A DNA stretch of 64,000 nucleotides from SABI01 sp028532915 (lineage in GTDB: Bacteria > Spirochaetota > Spirochaetia > Sphaerochaetales > Sphaerochaetaceae), in assembly GCA_963677225.1 (NCBI GenBank), contig OY781923.1, forward strand, positions 62,001 to 126,000, written 5' to 3'. Below are positions 56,761-64,000 of this stretch, in pieces. The notes under the pieces were generated by a model. The model worked only from the letters and a program-made list of their open reading frames with translations. It was not told the origin of the DNA and ran no database searches. The number at the start of each line of letters is the position of its first letter. The first letter of the stretch is position 1. A program made the translations under genes and the position numbers.

Positions 56761-58509
56761 TTACACCATCTCGTGTTTTTCGATACGGTCAGCAAGCATT
56801 TCCACATAGGTGTCGAACGCAATCCCATTCTCCTGCTTCCCGGTCCTGTAGCGGACAGAGATCGCACCTTGAGCCTCTTCCTGTTCTCCAAGAATAAGCA
56901 TATGGGGGACTTTCATCTTCTGAGCCTTTCTTATCTTCGCATTCATCCTGTCGTCACTGTCGTCGATATAAACCCTGAATCCTTTTTCCTTCAGTTTCTG
57001 CATTACCTGTTCACCGTAGCCGTTAAAATGTTTCGCGACAGGAATCACGCAAACCTGTTCGGGAGCAAGCCACAGAGGGAAGGCTCCGCCGAAATGTTCG
57101 ACAAGAACTCCGAAGAACCGTTCGATAGAACCGAGAAGGGCTCTGTGTATCATATACGGCCGTTTTTCAACTCCGTCGGAGTCCACGAAGACCATATCGA
57201 ATCTTTCAGGCAGATTGAAATCGAACTGGACTGTGGAAAGCTGCCATTCTCTTCCGAGAGCATCTTTCACCTTCAGATCGATCTTCGGTCCGTAAAAGGC
57301 TCCGCCGCCTTCATCGATATCATACTGCAGACCTTCATTTTCGATAGCTGTACGGAGAGACTGAGTCGCCGCATCCCACTGTTCCTGTCCGCCGACACTC
57401 TTGGCAGGCTTGGTGGACAGGTATGCCGCGATTTCGGTGAATCCGAAGGATCGCAGCATGAACAGAGAGAATCTTAGGACTTCCTTGATTTCCTCTTCCA
57501 TCTGATCGGGAGTACAGATAAGATGTGCATCATCCTGAGTAAAGCCTCTGACCCGCATCAGACCATGAAGAGCTCCCGCCTTCTCATAGCGGTAGACGGT
57601 CCCGAGTTCAGCCCATCTGAACGGAAGATCTTTATAGGAGTGCTTACCGTTTTGATAGATCATGATATGAAAAGGACAGTTCATCGGTTTCGCATAATAA
57701 TCGGCCTTATCCATCTCCATGGGGGAGTACATGCTCTCCTTATAGAAATCGAGGTGCCCGCTGGTTTCCCATAACCAAGATTTACCGACGTGAGGTGTAC
57801 TGACCATCTCATATCCGTTCTTGTAATGCTGATCTTTCCAGAAATTCTCTATTGCCAGCTTGATTCTGGCCCCGCGGGGGTGCCAGTATACCAGTCCGGG
57901 ACCCGCTTCTTCATGGAAACTGAACAGATCGAGCTCTTTTCCGAGTTTTCTGTGGTCCCGTTTCTCGATCTCTTCGAGTTTTGTCAGATAGAGACGCAGT
58001 TCCTTCGGATTGTTCCACGCTGTCGCATAGATTCTGGTAAGCATGGGATTTGTCTCTTTTCCTCTCCAGTATGCACCCGCAATCGAAAGCAGCTTGAAAG
58101 CCCCGGGATTAAGCTCCTTTGTCGAACCGACATGAGGCCCTTTACAGAGATCTGTGAATCCTCCCTGATTATAGATCGATACTTCCTGATCCTCTTCGAT
58201 GGCATCGATGAGCTCCATCTTATAGGTCTGACCGGCAAACATCTTCTTCGCCTCGTCTCTGCTTACCACGATTCTCTTGAACTCTTTGTCTTCTTTGATG
58301 ATATCTTTCATCCGCTGTGTGATCTCTTCGAGGTCATCACTTGTCAATGTTCTTGGAAGATCGAAATCATAATAGAAACCGTTCTCTATCGCAGGACCGA
58401 TCGCTATCTGTGCGTCCGGGAACATCTGCAGGACAGCTTCTGCCATCACGTGTGACATCGAGTGTCTGATCTTTGCCAATTTTTCATCAACTGGTTGTTT
58501 ATTAGCCAT
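56761..58509 (-). CDS. thrS: Threonyl-tRNA synthetase lacking the TGS domain
   Basis: A 582-aa class II synthetase that charges tRNA-Thr. The N-terminal TGS (N1) domain of the usual 640-aa form is missing; the protein begins directly with the N2 editing domain (His16-x3-His20, and CKGPH further on), so proofreading of Ser-tRNA should be retained. The catalytic domain has the zinc Cys in MNCPFHIMIY, motif 2 (RWAELGTVYRYEKAGALHG) and motif 3 (HRALLGSIERFFGVL), followed by the anticodon-binding domain. It has AAGGAG 7 nt before the ATG. A T-box riboswitch lies upstream. Confidence 0.96.
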   Translation of the reverse strand: MANKQPVDEKLAKIRHSMSHVMAEAVLQMFPDAQIAIGPAIENGFYYDFDLPRTLTSDDLEEITQRMKDIIKEDKEFKRIVVSRDEAKKMFAGQTYKMELIDAIEEDQEVSIYNQGGFTDLCKGPHVGSTKELNPGAFKLLSIAGAYWRGKETNPMLTRIYATAWNNPKELRLYLTKLEEIEKRDHRKLGKELDLFSFHEEAGPGLVYWHPRGARIKLAIENFWKDQHYKNGYEMVSTPHVGKSWLWETSGHLDFYKESMYSPMEMDKADYYAKPMNCPFHIMIYQNGKHSYKDLPFRWAELGTVYRYEKAGALHGLMRVRGFTQDDAHLICTPDQMEEEIKEVLRFSLFMLRSFGFTEIAAYLSTKPAKSVGGQEQWDAATQSLRTAIENEGLQYDIDEGGGAFYGPKIDLKVKDALGREWQLSTVQFDFNLPERFDMVFVDSDGVEKRPYMIHRALLGSIERFFGVLVEHFGGAFPLWLAPEQVCVIPVAKHFNGYGEQVMQKLKEKGFRVYIDDSDDRMNAKIRKAQKMKVPHMLILGEQEEAQGAISVRYRTGKQENGIAFDTYVEMLADRIEKHEMV

Positions 58510-58522
58510 TTAAAATCTCCTT

Positions 58523-58561
58523 CTACAGTTTCCATCTCATCGGAAAAAGAAAACCCTTCAT
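58523..58561 (-). CDS. Possible 12-aa upstream peptide in the thrS leader
   Basis: ATG at 58559-58561, 8 nt after a perfect AAGGAGG, encodes MKGFLFPMRWKL and stops 2 nt before the thrS AAGGAG. The ribosome site and the start both lie in the 3' strand of the T-box terminator, which must have this sequence for pairing, so the reading frame may be a chance result. It contains no threonine codon. Confidence 0.25.
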   Translation of the reverse strand: MKGFLFPMRWKL

Positions 58562-58620
58562 CTTCTCTTCCTCCTTAACCACATTACTATGGCTCTGGTA
58601 AGGACGAGAACATGAAGGGT
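58544..58620 (-). terminator. T-box-controlled terminator upstream of thrS
   Basis: Long hairpin with a 9-bp base (58612-58620 with 58553-58561), further pairs after single bulges, and a U-rich tract 58544-58552. It is exclusive with the antiterminator that uses bases near 58600-58605. Confidence 0.8.
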
Positions 58621-58846
58621 CATGTTTCCGCGGTTCCACCTTACTTCCTACCACCAAGGTGATAGGCACTCAATTTGATCCTGTACGTCAGGAAAAACGG
58701 TAAGACTACTGGTAGTGATACGTTCGCCCTACAGCTCCAGAGGGGTTTTCACCAAAGCAGTAATAGATGTCTCCCACCCGAGAATCGAAAGATTCAGGGA
58801 CATCCTCTCTAAAATACAGAACATCTGGTTACTCGTCTCTTTCATC
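58544..58846 (-). promoter_or_regulatory. T-box riboswitch of thrS (threonine specifier)
   Basis: The transcript has Stem I with AGAGAGGATG and GGTGGGAGACAT distal elements, a specifier loop GAAAACCCC with ACC (Thr) at 58744-58746 next to TCTGGAGC, and the T-box AAGGTGGAACCGCGG (58628-58642) whose UGGA bulge (58635-58638) pairs with uncharged tRNA NCCA. The antiterminator pairs GTAAGG with CCTTAC. The competing terminator pairs ACCCTTCAT with ATGAAGGGT and continues through TTCTC/GAGAA and TCCTTA/TAAGGA, followed by TTTCTTTTT (58544-58552). This is transcription attenuation: low charged tRNA-Thr allows readthrough into thrS. Stem I begins inside the 3' end of the upstream gene. Confidence 0.88.
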
Positions 58847-59383
58847 GCTACTACCGATATAGTGTGAATTTATTCTGATAATGTCAAGATAATTCGGAAT
58901 CAACCCGAACCTGCCGGAGATGATTTCTCCGGTCTTTCTGAACAGACTGGTAAGGTTGCGGTCGAAATGGTCATACTGTGAACTGTCGATGTCAAGGACA
59001 GCCACGACCTCATCTGATGCAAACAGCGGAACGACAAGTTCGCTTCTGCTCTTTGAATCACAGGCGATATGGGAAGGAAAGTCGTTCACATCGGGTACAT
59101 TCACCACATCTTTATCGCTTAGTGCCTTCTGACACACACCCTTTCCGGCCGGTAGACACCCGCATGCGACCTCTCCGCTGAAAGGCCCCAGCAATAGATC
59201 TCCGCTTTTGTTTCTAAAGTAGAAACCGACCCAGTTCAAGTCTTCAAGAGAATGACGAAGAAGAGTACTCACATTGGCCAGTGCACCGTTGAGAGAAAAG
59301 AATGACTGTTTATCGTCCGAACACAGTCCTCTTACCTGCTCCAGCAGAATTTCATAACTCTCATTGTCTTCAATCGATCTCAT
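58829..59383 (-). CDS. msrC: Free methionine-(R)-sulfoxide reductase (GAF domain)
   Basis: A 184-aa GAF-domain protein of the fRMsr (YebR/MsrC) type, reducing free Met-R-sulfoxide with thioredoxin. Three catalytic cysteines are present at 74, 84 and 108, in VAC, KGVCQ and HIACDS, with the same spacing (10 and 24) as Cys84, Cys94 and Cys118 of E. coli; Cys76 is extra. The start is at MRSIEDNESY behind GGAGG, overlapping rex by 14 nt; the much longer in-frame extension overlaps all of the end of rex and is rejected. Confidence 0.9.
   Translation of the reverse strand: MRSIEDNESYEILLEQVRGLCSDDKQSFFSLNGALANVSTLLRHSLEDLNWVGFYFRNKSGDLLLGPFSGEVACGCLPAGKGVCQKALSDKDVVNVPDVNDFPSHIACDSKSRSELVVPLFASDEVVAVLDIDSSQYDHFDRNLTSLFRKTGEIISGRFGLIPNYLDIIRINSHYIGSSDERDE
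58859..58887 (-). promoter_or_regulatory. Probable thrS promoter inside the fRMsr gene end
   Basis: Minus strand TTGACA (58882-58887). At 17 bp the -10 would be CACTAT (58859-58864); TATATC (58856-58861) is a better hexamer but 20 bp away. Both are imperfect. It overlaps the last codons of the upstream reductase. Confidence 0.4.
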
Positions 59384-60023
59384 CCACCCTATCCTCCGAG
59401 TCTTCCTGAAAATGGCGTCTGCATTTGGCGGAGAGGACAGCGAAGCTCGTTGCAAGGTCTGTCCGCTGAATGACGATATGGGGAGGAAGCTTAAGATCCT
59501 TGGGAGCAAAATTCCAGATTCCCTTAATTCCGGCATCGACGAGCTGATCGGCCACATCCTGTGCCGATTCCGCAGGTACCGTAATGACTGCAATATTGAT
59601 GGAATGCTCTCTGATATAGTTTTTAAGATCTTCCATGGGGAGAACGAAAGTCCTGCCGATCGGAAGTCCTACCTTGTTCGGATCCTTCTCGAATGCTGCA
59701 ACGATTCTCAGCCCATAGGTGGCAAACCCGTCATAGCGTGAAAGCGCGACACCAAGGTGTCCTGCACCGATGAGGACGGCATCTGTCGTGTTATCCCACC
59801 CGAGGTTCTTCGTGATCGCCGCGATGAGTGCGTTGATCTCGAACCCCACTTTAGGTTTTCCTTCAACGCCGGTACCGGCCATATCCTTTCTGACCTGAAT
59901 AGCTGTAAGATCCAGATCAGCAGCGAGTTTTGTCGCGGAAATCCAGATCTGTCCATCCTCTTTGTATTGTCTCAGCAGTCTCAAGTACGAGGGAAAACGT
60001 TTGATTGTCGGGATTGATACCAT
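59370..60023 (-). CDS. rex: Redox-sensing transcriptional repressor Rex
   Basis: A 217-aa Rex: N-terminal winged helix (IPTIKRFPSYLRLLRQY, ISATKLAADLDLTAIQVRKDM) and a Rossmann domain with GAGHLG that senses NADH/NAD+. Rex represses fermentation and NADH-reoxidation genes. No clear TTGTGAA-N4-TTCACAA operator was found in this window, so its targets lie elsewhere. It is cotranscribed with the methionine sulfoxide reductase. Confidence 0.95.
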   Translation of the reverse strand: MVSIPTIKRFPSYLRLLRQYKEDGQIWISATKLAADLDLTAIQVRKDMAGTGVEGKPKVGFEINALIAAITKNLGWDNTTDAVLIGAGHLGVALSRYDGFATYGLRIVAAFEKDPNKVGLPIGRTFVLPMEDLKNYIREHSINIAVITVPAESAQDVADQLVDAGIKGIWNFAPKDLKLPPHIVIQRTDLATSFAVLSAKCRRHFQEDSEDRVDEID

Positions 60024-60026
60024 GCT

Positions 60027-60866
60027 TTATTTATCCTCCATTAATTCATTCAAACCTTCTGATATAGTTCCAACAGAGTCAAGTACCAGAGAGGGCCTGT
60101 ACGCAAAGACCTTCGGAGTATCAACATCGGAGACTCCGGAGAGTACCAGGACCGTATCGATACCGGCTTCGATTCCGCTCACGATATCGGTATCCATCCT
60201 GTCACCGATGATGGCAGTTTCCTCTCTTTTGGTCTCAAGCCTTTTCAGGGCCTGTCTCATCATAACAGGATTCGGCTTCCCGATGAAATAGGGTTCCACG
60301 CCCGCAGTCTTTGCAATCGGCAGGATAAGCGACCCTGTAGCAGGTATCAGGCCCTCTTCCGAAGGTCCGCTGGTATCGGGATTGGTCCCGATAAGACGGG
60401 CTCCTTTGCGAACAAGAGATACAGCCTTGGTGACAGTTTCGAAGCTGTATGTTTTGGATTCACCGACCACAACATAATCGGGATTCACATCATTCATCGA
60501 ATATCCTGCATCGTACAGTGCATTGATCAGACCGGCCTCTCCGATAACGTAGGCCGTCCCCTGAGGAACCTGAGTCGCCAGAAAACCTGCAGTCGCGAGG
60601 GCTGAAGTATAGAAATGGGATGGGTCGATTGTTATCCCGAGTCTTTTCATCTTCAGGTGCAGTTCATATGCACTTCTCTCACTGGAATTGGTAAGGAAAA
60701 GATACCTTTTATTTGATTTCTGCAGCCATGTAATGAATTCGATGGCTCCGGGGAGGATCCTGTTTCCATGATAAATCACTCCATCCATATCGCAGATGAA
60801 TGCACTCTTTGATCGAATGACTTCCAGCTGTGAAGCGGAAGAACAAAATTTTTCCATGGTCTTCAA
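60027..60866 (-). CDS. NagD-like HAD-IIA phosphatase
   Basis: A 279-aa HAD of class IIA. Motif I is DMDGV (26-30), motif II FLTNSS, motif III lysine in FIGKPNPVM, motif IV GDRMDTDI. It is a NagD/AraL/4-nitrophenylphosphatase-type phosphatase of small phosphate esters; the substrate is not known. The TTG at 60864-60866 is 8 nt after GGAG and overlaps the ispH stop (TTGA); the first ATG is three codons on, with worse spacing. Confidence 0.87.
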   Translation of the reverse strand: MKTMEKFCSSASQLEVIRSKSAFICDMDGVIYHGNRILPGAIEFITWLQKSNKRYLFLTNSSERSAYELHLKMKRLGITIDPSHFYTSALATAGFLATQVPQGTAYVIGEAGLINALYDAGYSMNDVNPDYVVVGESKTYSFETVTKAVSLVRKGARLIGTNPDTSGPSEEGLIPATGSLILPIAKTAGVEPYFIGKPNPVMMRQALKRLETKREETAIIGDRMDTDIVSGIEAGIDTVLVLSGVSDVDTPKVFAYRPSLVLDSVGTISEGLNELMEDK

Positions 60867-61726
60867 ATACTTTTCTCCTCTAATGTCCTGATGATCGCAT
60901 CGATATCTTCTTCAGGTGTAGAAGTTCCTGCTGTGACTCCGACACGATTGAAGGAATAGATATCATCAGGAATCTCCCGTTCATTCTCGATGTGCCACAC
61001 AGGAACTTTGCGGCTCTCTACCAGACGGGCAAGAGCCGTAGTGTTCGCACTTATTTTACCACCAATAACCAATACAGCGTCAACAACTTTCAGCATTTCC
61101 AGCAGAGCGTCATGTCTTCTCTTCGTTGAAGGACACAGACGATTGGCTAATATCGTGTCGGGATATCGAAAATACAGTTCTTCCATGATGGTTGAAAACT
61201 GTGCACTGTCGAAAGTTGTCTGCACGACCACTTTGAACTGACTGGTGCTAAAGGCTTTCAGCTTATCTATATCGCCTGTCGTCTCGACTACAGATACGGG
61301 GACAATGTTCCCTTCATCATCAAATACAGACGAGAGAGCTACAACTTCACTGTGCGTTCTCAAACCGACGATAACGACATGCTGGTCTTTTCTGCACATT
61401 CTCACCAGCTGCTGAGAATGTGCCACTGTGCCGCAGGTACCGTCGATCAGAATGAAACCGGCATCGATGAATTCCTTTCTCAGCGGGTCGGAGATACCGT
61501 GTGCTCTCACTAAAGCTACACCCGGAGGTATTCCGGCAGGACCGTCTATATGAATCATTCCCTGCGATACGAACCGCTGAACGACTGTCGGATTGTGAAT
61601 GAACCACCCGATACTGTAGGCGGGCAGGCCCTTCTCTGCGGCCATGTCGATACACGTCTGTGCAAGTGAGATGACACCGGAGACTCCTCTGCAATATCCC
61701 ATAACTTCTGATCGATAAATCTGCAC
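60863..61726 (-). CDS. ispH: 4-hydroxy-3-methylbut-2-enyl diphosphate reductase (IspH/LytB), GTG start
   Basis: A 287-aa [4Fe-4S] enzyme, last step of the MEP pathway to IPP and DMAPP. With the GTG at 61724-61726 (GGAGG five bases upstream) the cluster cysteines fall at 12, 98 and 198 (GYCRGV, DGTCGT, RLCPS), matching Cys12, Cys96 and Cys197 of E. coli; the longer TTG start does not fit. IHNP, RAHG, RTHSEV and ISANT substrate motifs are present. It precedes the NagD-like gene. Confidence 0.93.
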   Translation of the reverse strand: MQIYRSEVMGYCRGVSGVISLAQTCIDMAAEKGLPAYSIGWFIHNPTVVQRFVSQGMIHIDGPAGIPPGVALVRAHGISDPLRKEFIDAGFILIDGTCGTVAHSQQLVRMCRKDQHVVIVGLRTHSEVVALSSVFDDEGNIVPVSVVETTGDIDKLKAFSTSQFKVVVQTTFDSAQFSTIMEELYFRYPDTILANRLCPSTKRRHDALLEMLKVVDAVLVIGGKISANTTALARLVESRKVPVWHIENEREIPDDIYSFNRVGVTAGTSTPEEDIDAIIRTLEEKSI

Positions 61727-61736
61727 ATGGCCCTCC

Positions 61737-61782
61737 AAAACAAACAGGTCGCCATCAACCTTTAAATCGGTGTGAGGCGACC
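61737..61782 (-). terminator. Hairpin with U-rich tail between secF and ispH
   Basis: Stem GGTCGCC/GGCGACC (61747-61782) with further inner pairs (TCA, ACC), followed by TGTTTGTTTT. It looks like an intrinsic terminator or attenuator for secDF; no separate promoter for ispH was found, so some readthrough is likely. Confidence 0.55.
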
Positions 61783-61806
61783 ATTAACGATTCAATGTTG
61801 AATATC

Positions 61807-63108
61807 CTACTTCTTCTTTTTGCGTTTTCCGGATAGCTTCCTCTCAGCAGTCGGAATAGGGACCTCAACATTCTCCTTGGGAGAAGCCGGGATCTCTTTC
61901 ACTTCCGCCTTCGCGGCAGGAGAAGGTGAATCATCTTTCTTATCTTTCGAGATCCACATGAATAAAGCAGGTGCAAGAAGATTACTTGAATATGCTCCCA
62001 CAACGATTCCGAACACCATCTCGATAGCAAACAACTGAATCGCTCCCGAAGCGAAGATAGCCAGAGGAAGAATAGCAAATACAGTCGTCAGTGACGAGAA
62101 GAGAGTACGGGAGAGGGACTGGGATACACTGGTATCGATCAGTTCCATGACCGTAAAGTCGGTCAGAAGAGGTCTGTTCTCACGGATTCTGTCGAAGATA
62201 ACGATAACGTTGTTCAAAGAATATCCGATGATCGTCAGCAACGCGGCAATAGTAGTGCTCGACACTTCAAGTCTCAACAGGACAATGAATCCGATCAGAA
62301 GGAATGTATCGTGAACCAGAGTGATAATAGCCGCCAATGCATAGGCGAGTTTGAATCTGAACCAGATGTACAGCAGGATCAGGGCAATCGCCACTACGAC
62401 GATCAGAATCGACCCGCTCACCAATGTCGAAGAATATTTCGGCCCGACAAAATCGCTTTGCAGAATCACGATCGAATCTTCGCCGAATTCCCCTGAAAGA
62501 TCGGCAAACAGCTGATCGGACAGTTCGTCCTCAAGCAGCCCGTCTTCATTTGCCAGCCGGATCTGGAAGATCTGCAGTTTTTCGTCGGAAACGATCTGAA
62601 CCTGGGCTTCCGAACCGAGAACACTTCTCATTTCATCAATCGTGATATAATTCGAAGTATCTGTATTGGCACCATTGAGAATCAGGGCCGAGTCATCAAG
62701 CGTGGCGGGAAGACCGAAGCCTGTGATCAGAGAAGTCATAGGGGCGCTTCCGTCCAGGGCGACAGCCGACAAACCTTCAACCGCACCGTTTAAGGCTTCT
62801 GCCATCTGGTCGGCGGTCGAATAGGTCGCTGCGGGGAATTCAAGATATCTTGATCCCATACCGTCGCGGACAATAAGAGAAACATCACCGTTAGAAACAT
62901 CCAGAGTGACAGTATCCTCGCCTGAATAGGTCAAAGAAAGTGTTGCAGGAGCAATCTGTACACGCTGGGAGAAACCGCTCTGGAAATCAATTCCCAGATT
63001 AAAACCGCCCAGAGCAAAATAGGAGATGATTCCTACAGCCAGGAGAATCGCTGACAGGGTGACGGCAATAAATCTGAATTTTGTTATTGGATAAGTTTTT
63101 TTTGCCAT
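61807..63108 (-). CDS. secF: Protein translocase subunit SecF
   Basis: A 433-aa SecF with six predicted membrane helices. The N-terminal GGFNLGIDFQSGF is the family GxDFxGG-type motif; VEV(S/D)-like helices and IGYSLNNVIVIFDRIREN mark the proton-driven pore. The large periplasmic part (about 40-210) is longer than the E. coli one, and the lysine-rich C-tail is extended. With SecD it completes protein export after SecYEG. Confidence 0.93.
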   Translation of the reverse strand: MAKKTYPITKFRFIAVTLSAILLAVGIISYFALGGFNLGIDFQSGFSQRVQIAPATLSLTYSGEDTVTLDVSNGDVSLIVRDGMGSRYLEFPAATYSTADQMAEALNGAVEGLSAVALDGSAPMTSLITGFGLPATLDDSALILNGANTDTSNYITIDEMRSVLGSEAQVQIVSDEKLQIFQIRLANEDGLLEDELSDQLFADLSGEFGEDSIVILQSDFVGPKYSSTLVSGSILIVVVAIALILLYIWFRFKLAYALAAIITLVHDTFLLIGFIVLLRLEVSSTTIAALLTIIGYSLNNVIVIFDRIRENRPLLTDFTVMELIDTSVSQSLSRTLFSSLTTVFAILPLAIFASGAIQLFAIEMVFGIVVGAYSSNLLAPALFMWISKDKKDDSPSPAAKAEVKEIPASPKENVEVPIPTAERKLSGKRKKKK

Positions 63109-63110
63109 GA

Positions 63111-64000
63111 TTACTTTTTCCTCCAGCTGATGCTCAGTCTGGGGTTTTTCCCAGATAAGGAGGCATCATACATAAGCTTTACAACAAAGAGAGCGTTAAA
63201 CATACTGCTTACGATACCTACAGCAAGAGTGTTTGCGAATCCCTTGATAGAACCGGAACCGAGCTGTGACAGCACCAGGGCTGCAATTATTGTGGTAACA
63301 TTCGCATCCATGATGGTCCAGAACGCTTTGGCGAACCCTGCTTTCACCGAAGATTCGGCGCTCTTTCCGAGAGAGAGTTCCTCTTTGATCCTTTCAAGAA
63401 TGATTACGTTCGCATCAACTGCCATACCGACTGTCAGAACCAGACCGGCGATACTTGTAAGTGTCAACGTCAGATTGAATGCTGAAAGAACGGAGATGAG
63501 AATTACCAGGTTGAACAGAAGAGCAATGTCAGCGTAAATACCGCTTCCTTTGTAGATCACGATCATGAAGATGAATACGAGAGCCAAACCGACGAGAATA
63601 GCGATAAGACCGGCCTCAACGGTGTCTTCACCGAGAGAAGCTCCGACAGCCTGCTGGCTGACGACAATCAGCTCGATAGGCAGCGCCGCTGTCTTAAGAG
63701 TAACAGAAAGGTCCGAGGCTTCATCCTGATCGAATCCGGTGATCTGAACATTGTTTCTGATCCCTTCGGTGATGGTCGCCATAGCTTTGACTTTTCCGTC
63801 CTGAACCACAGCCATTCTTTCGCCTGTATGAGTAGACGTAAGCTTATAGAAAAGCTCTCCGCCTTCGGAATCAAGTTCGAAGTTGACAGTAGGTTGTGCG
63901 GTTATCGCATTCGTCCCTACACTTGCGTTGGTGATATGAATTCCGTCCAGGCCGATTTCCTCGTCGAGAACGACATAGGAAGCAAGTTCATCAAGACCAT
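63111..64000 (-). CDS. secD: Protein translocase subunit SecD, N-terminus beyond window
   Basis: The frame is open to the window edge (296 codons plus two bases). The visible part has the end of the periplasmic P1 domain (FELDSEGGELFYKLTSTHTG, then MAVVQDGKV and ITEGIRNNVQITG) and the six-helix part with GMAVDANVIILERIKEE and GFAKAFWTIMDANVTTI, hallmarks of SecD. Its stop is 2 nt before secF. Confidence 0.95.
   Translation of the reverse strand, partial: GLDELASYVVLDEEIGLDGIHITNASVGTNAITAQPTVNFELDSEGGELFYKLTSTHTGERMAVVQDGKVKAMATITEGIRNNVQITGFDQDEASDLSVTLKTAALPIELIVVSQQAVGASLGEDTVEAGLIAILVGLALVFIFMIVIYKGSGIYADIALLFNLVILISVLSAFNLTLTLTSIAGLVLTVGMAVDANVIILERIKEELSLGKSAESSVKAGFAKAFWTIMDANVTTIIAALVLSQLGSGSIKGFANTLAVGIVSSMFNALFVVKLMYDASLSGKNPRLSISWRKK

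Noticed and set aside
58829..59593. 254-aa version of the GAF-domain reductase
   Set aside because: The first 70 codons are an out-of-frame reading of rex; the GGAGG-preceded ATG at 59383 gives the normal length.
60863..61738. Longer ispH start at TTG
   Set aside because: That start overlaps its own GGAGG; the GTG start gives cluster cysteines at 12, 98 and 198 as in known IspH.

Overview
The window looks like a chromosomal segment from a spirochaete, most likely a Sphaerochaeta-like member (inference). The reasons are the 16S rRNA 5' region, the gene order secY-rpmJ-rpsM with no adk, map or infA between, RNase Y and YmdB directly after the alpha operon, and an intermediate GC content. No mobile element, CRISPR array or phage gene was seen. 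Nearly all genes are housekeeping; the interest lies mostly in RNA-level regulation and in operon composition.

Layout. Positions 1-3747 (minus) hold ptsI-der-HAD phosphatase (cut by the window edge), expressed from a strong promoter that leaves almost no 5' leader. A divergent GerMN-domain membrane protein lies at 3831-4391. Positions 4332-35125 (minus) are one continuous expression-machinery block, in transcription order: tRNA-Thr, rpmG, tRNA-Trp, secE, nusG, rplKAJL, rpoBC, rpsLG, [terminator, new promoter] tuf, S10-spc-alpha ribosomal operons, then [hairpin, new promoter] rny, ymdB, tlyA. fusA is absent between rpsG and tuf. Positions 35277-39255 hold glgP (+), a DUF554 membrane protein (-) and a MobA-like nucleotidyltransferase (+). 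Positions 39244-42511 (minus) hold tetR and clpB, with a membrane-anchored M20 peptidase divergent from tetR. Positions 44055-48765 (minus) hold metN-metI-metQ-rmuC-argF. Positions 48938-54465 (minus) hold a complete rRNA operon: 16S, tRNA-Ile, 23S and two diverged 5S genes in tandem. Positions 54635-58846 (minus) hold a T-box riboswitch controlling thrS, followed by an M32 carboxypeptidase and pgsA. Positions 58829-64000 (minus) hold secD (partial), secF, ispH, a NagD-like HAD, rex and a free-methionine-sulfoxide reductase.

How it fits together. tRNA-Thr(GGU), encoded at 34976-35048, matches both recognition elements of the T-box at 58544-58846: its anticodon pairs with the specifier ACC and its discriminator U pairs with the variable A of the UGGA bulge. 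The large ribosomal block has several hairpin and U-tract elements at points where stoichiometry should change (tuf/rpsJ, rplL/rpoB, rpsG end). tRNA-Trp sits inside a 21-bp extended helix that could be cut to separate rpmG from secE-nusG mRNA. Several genes (ptsI, the DUF554 gene, perhaps the GerMN gene) have promoters placed so that transcripts would start at or within a few bases of the ATG with no Shine-Dalgarno, suggesting leaderless mRNAs.
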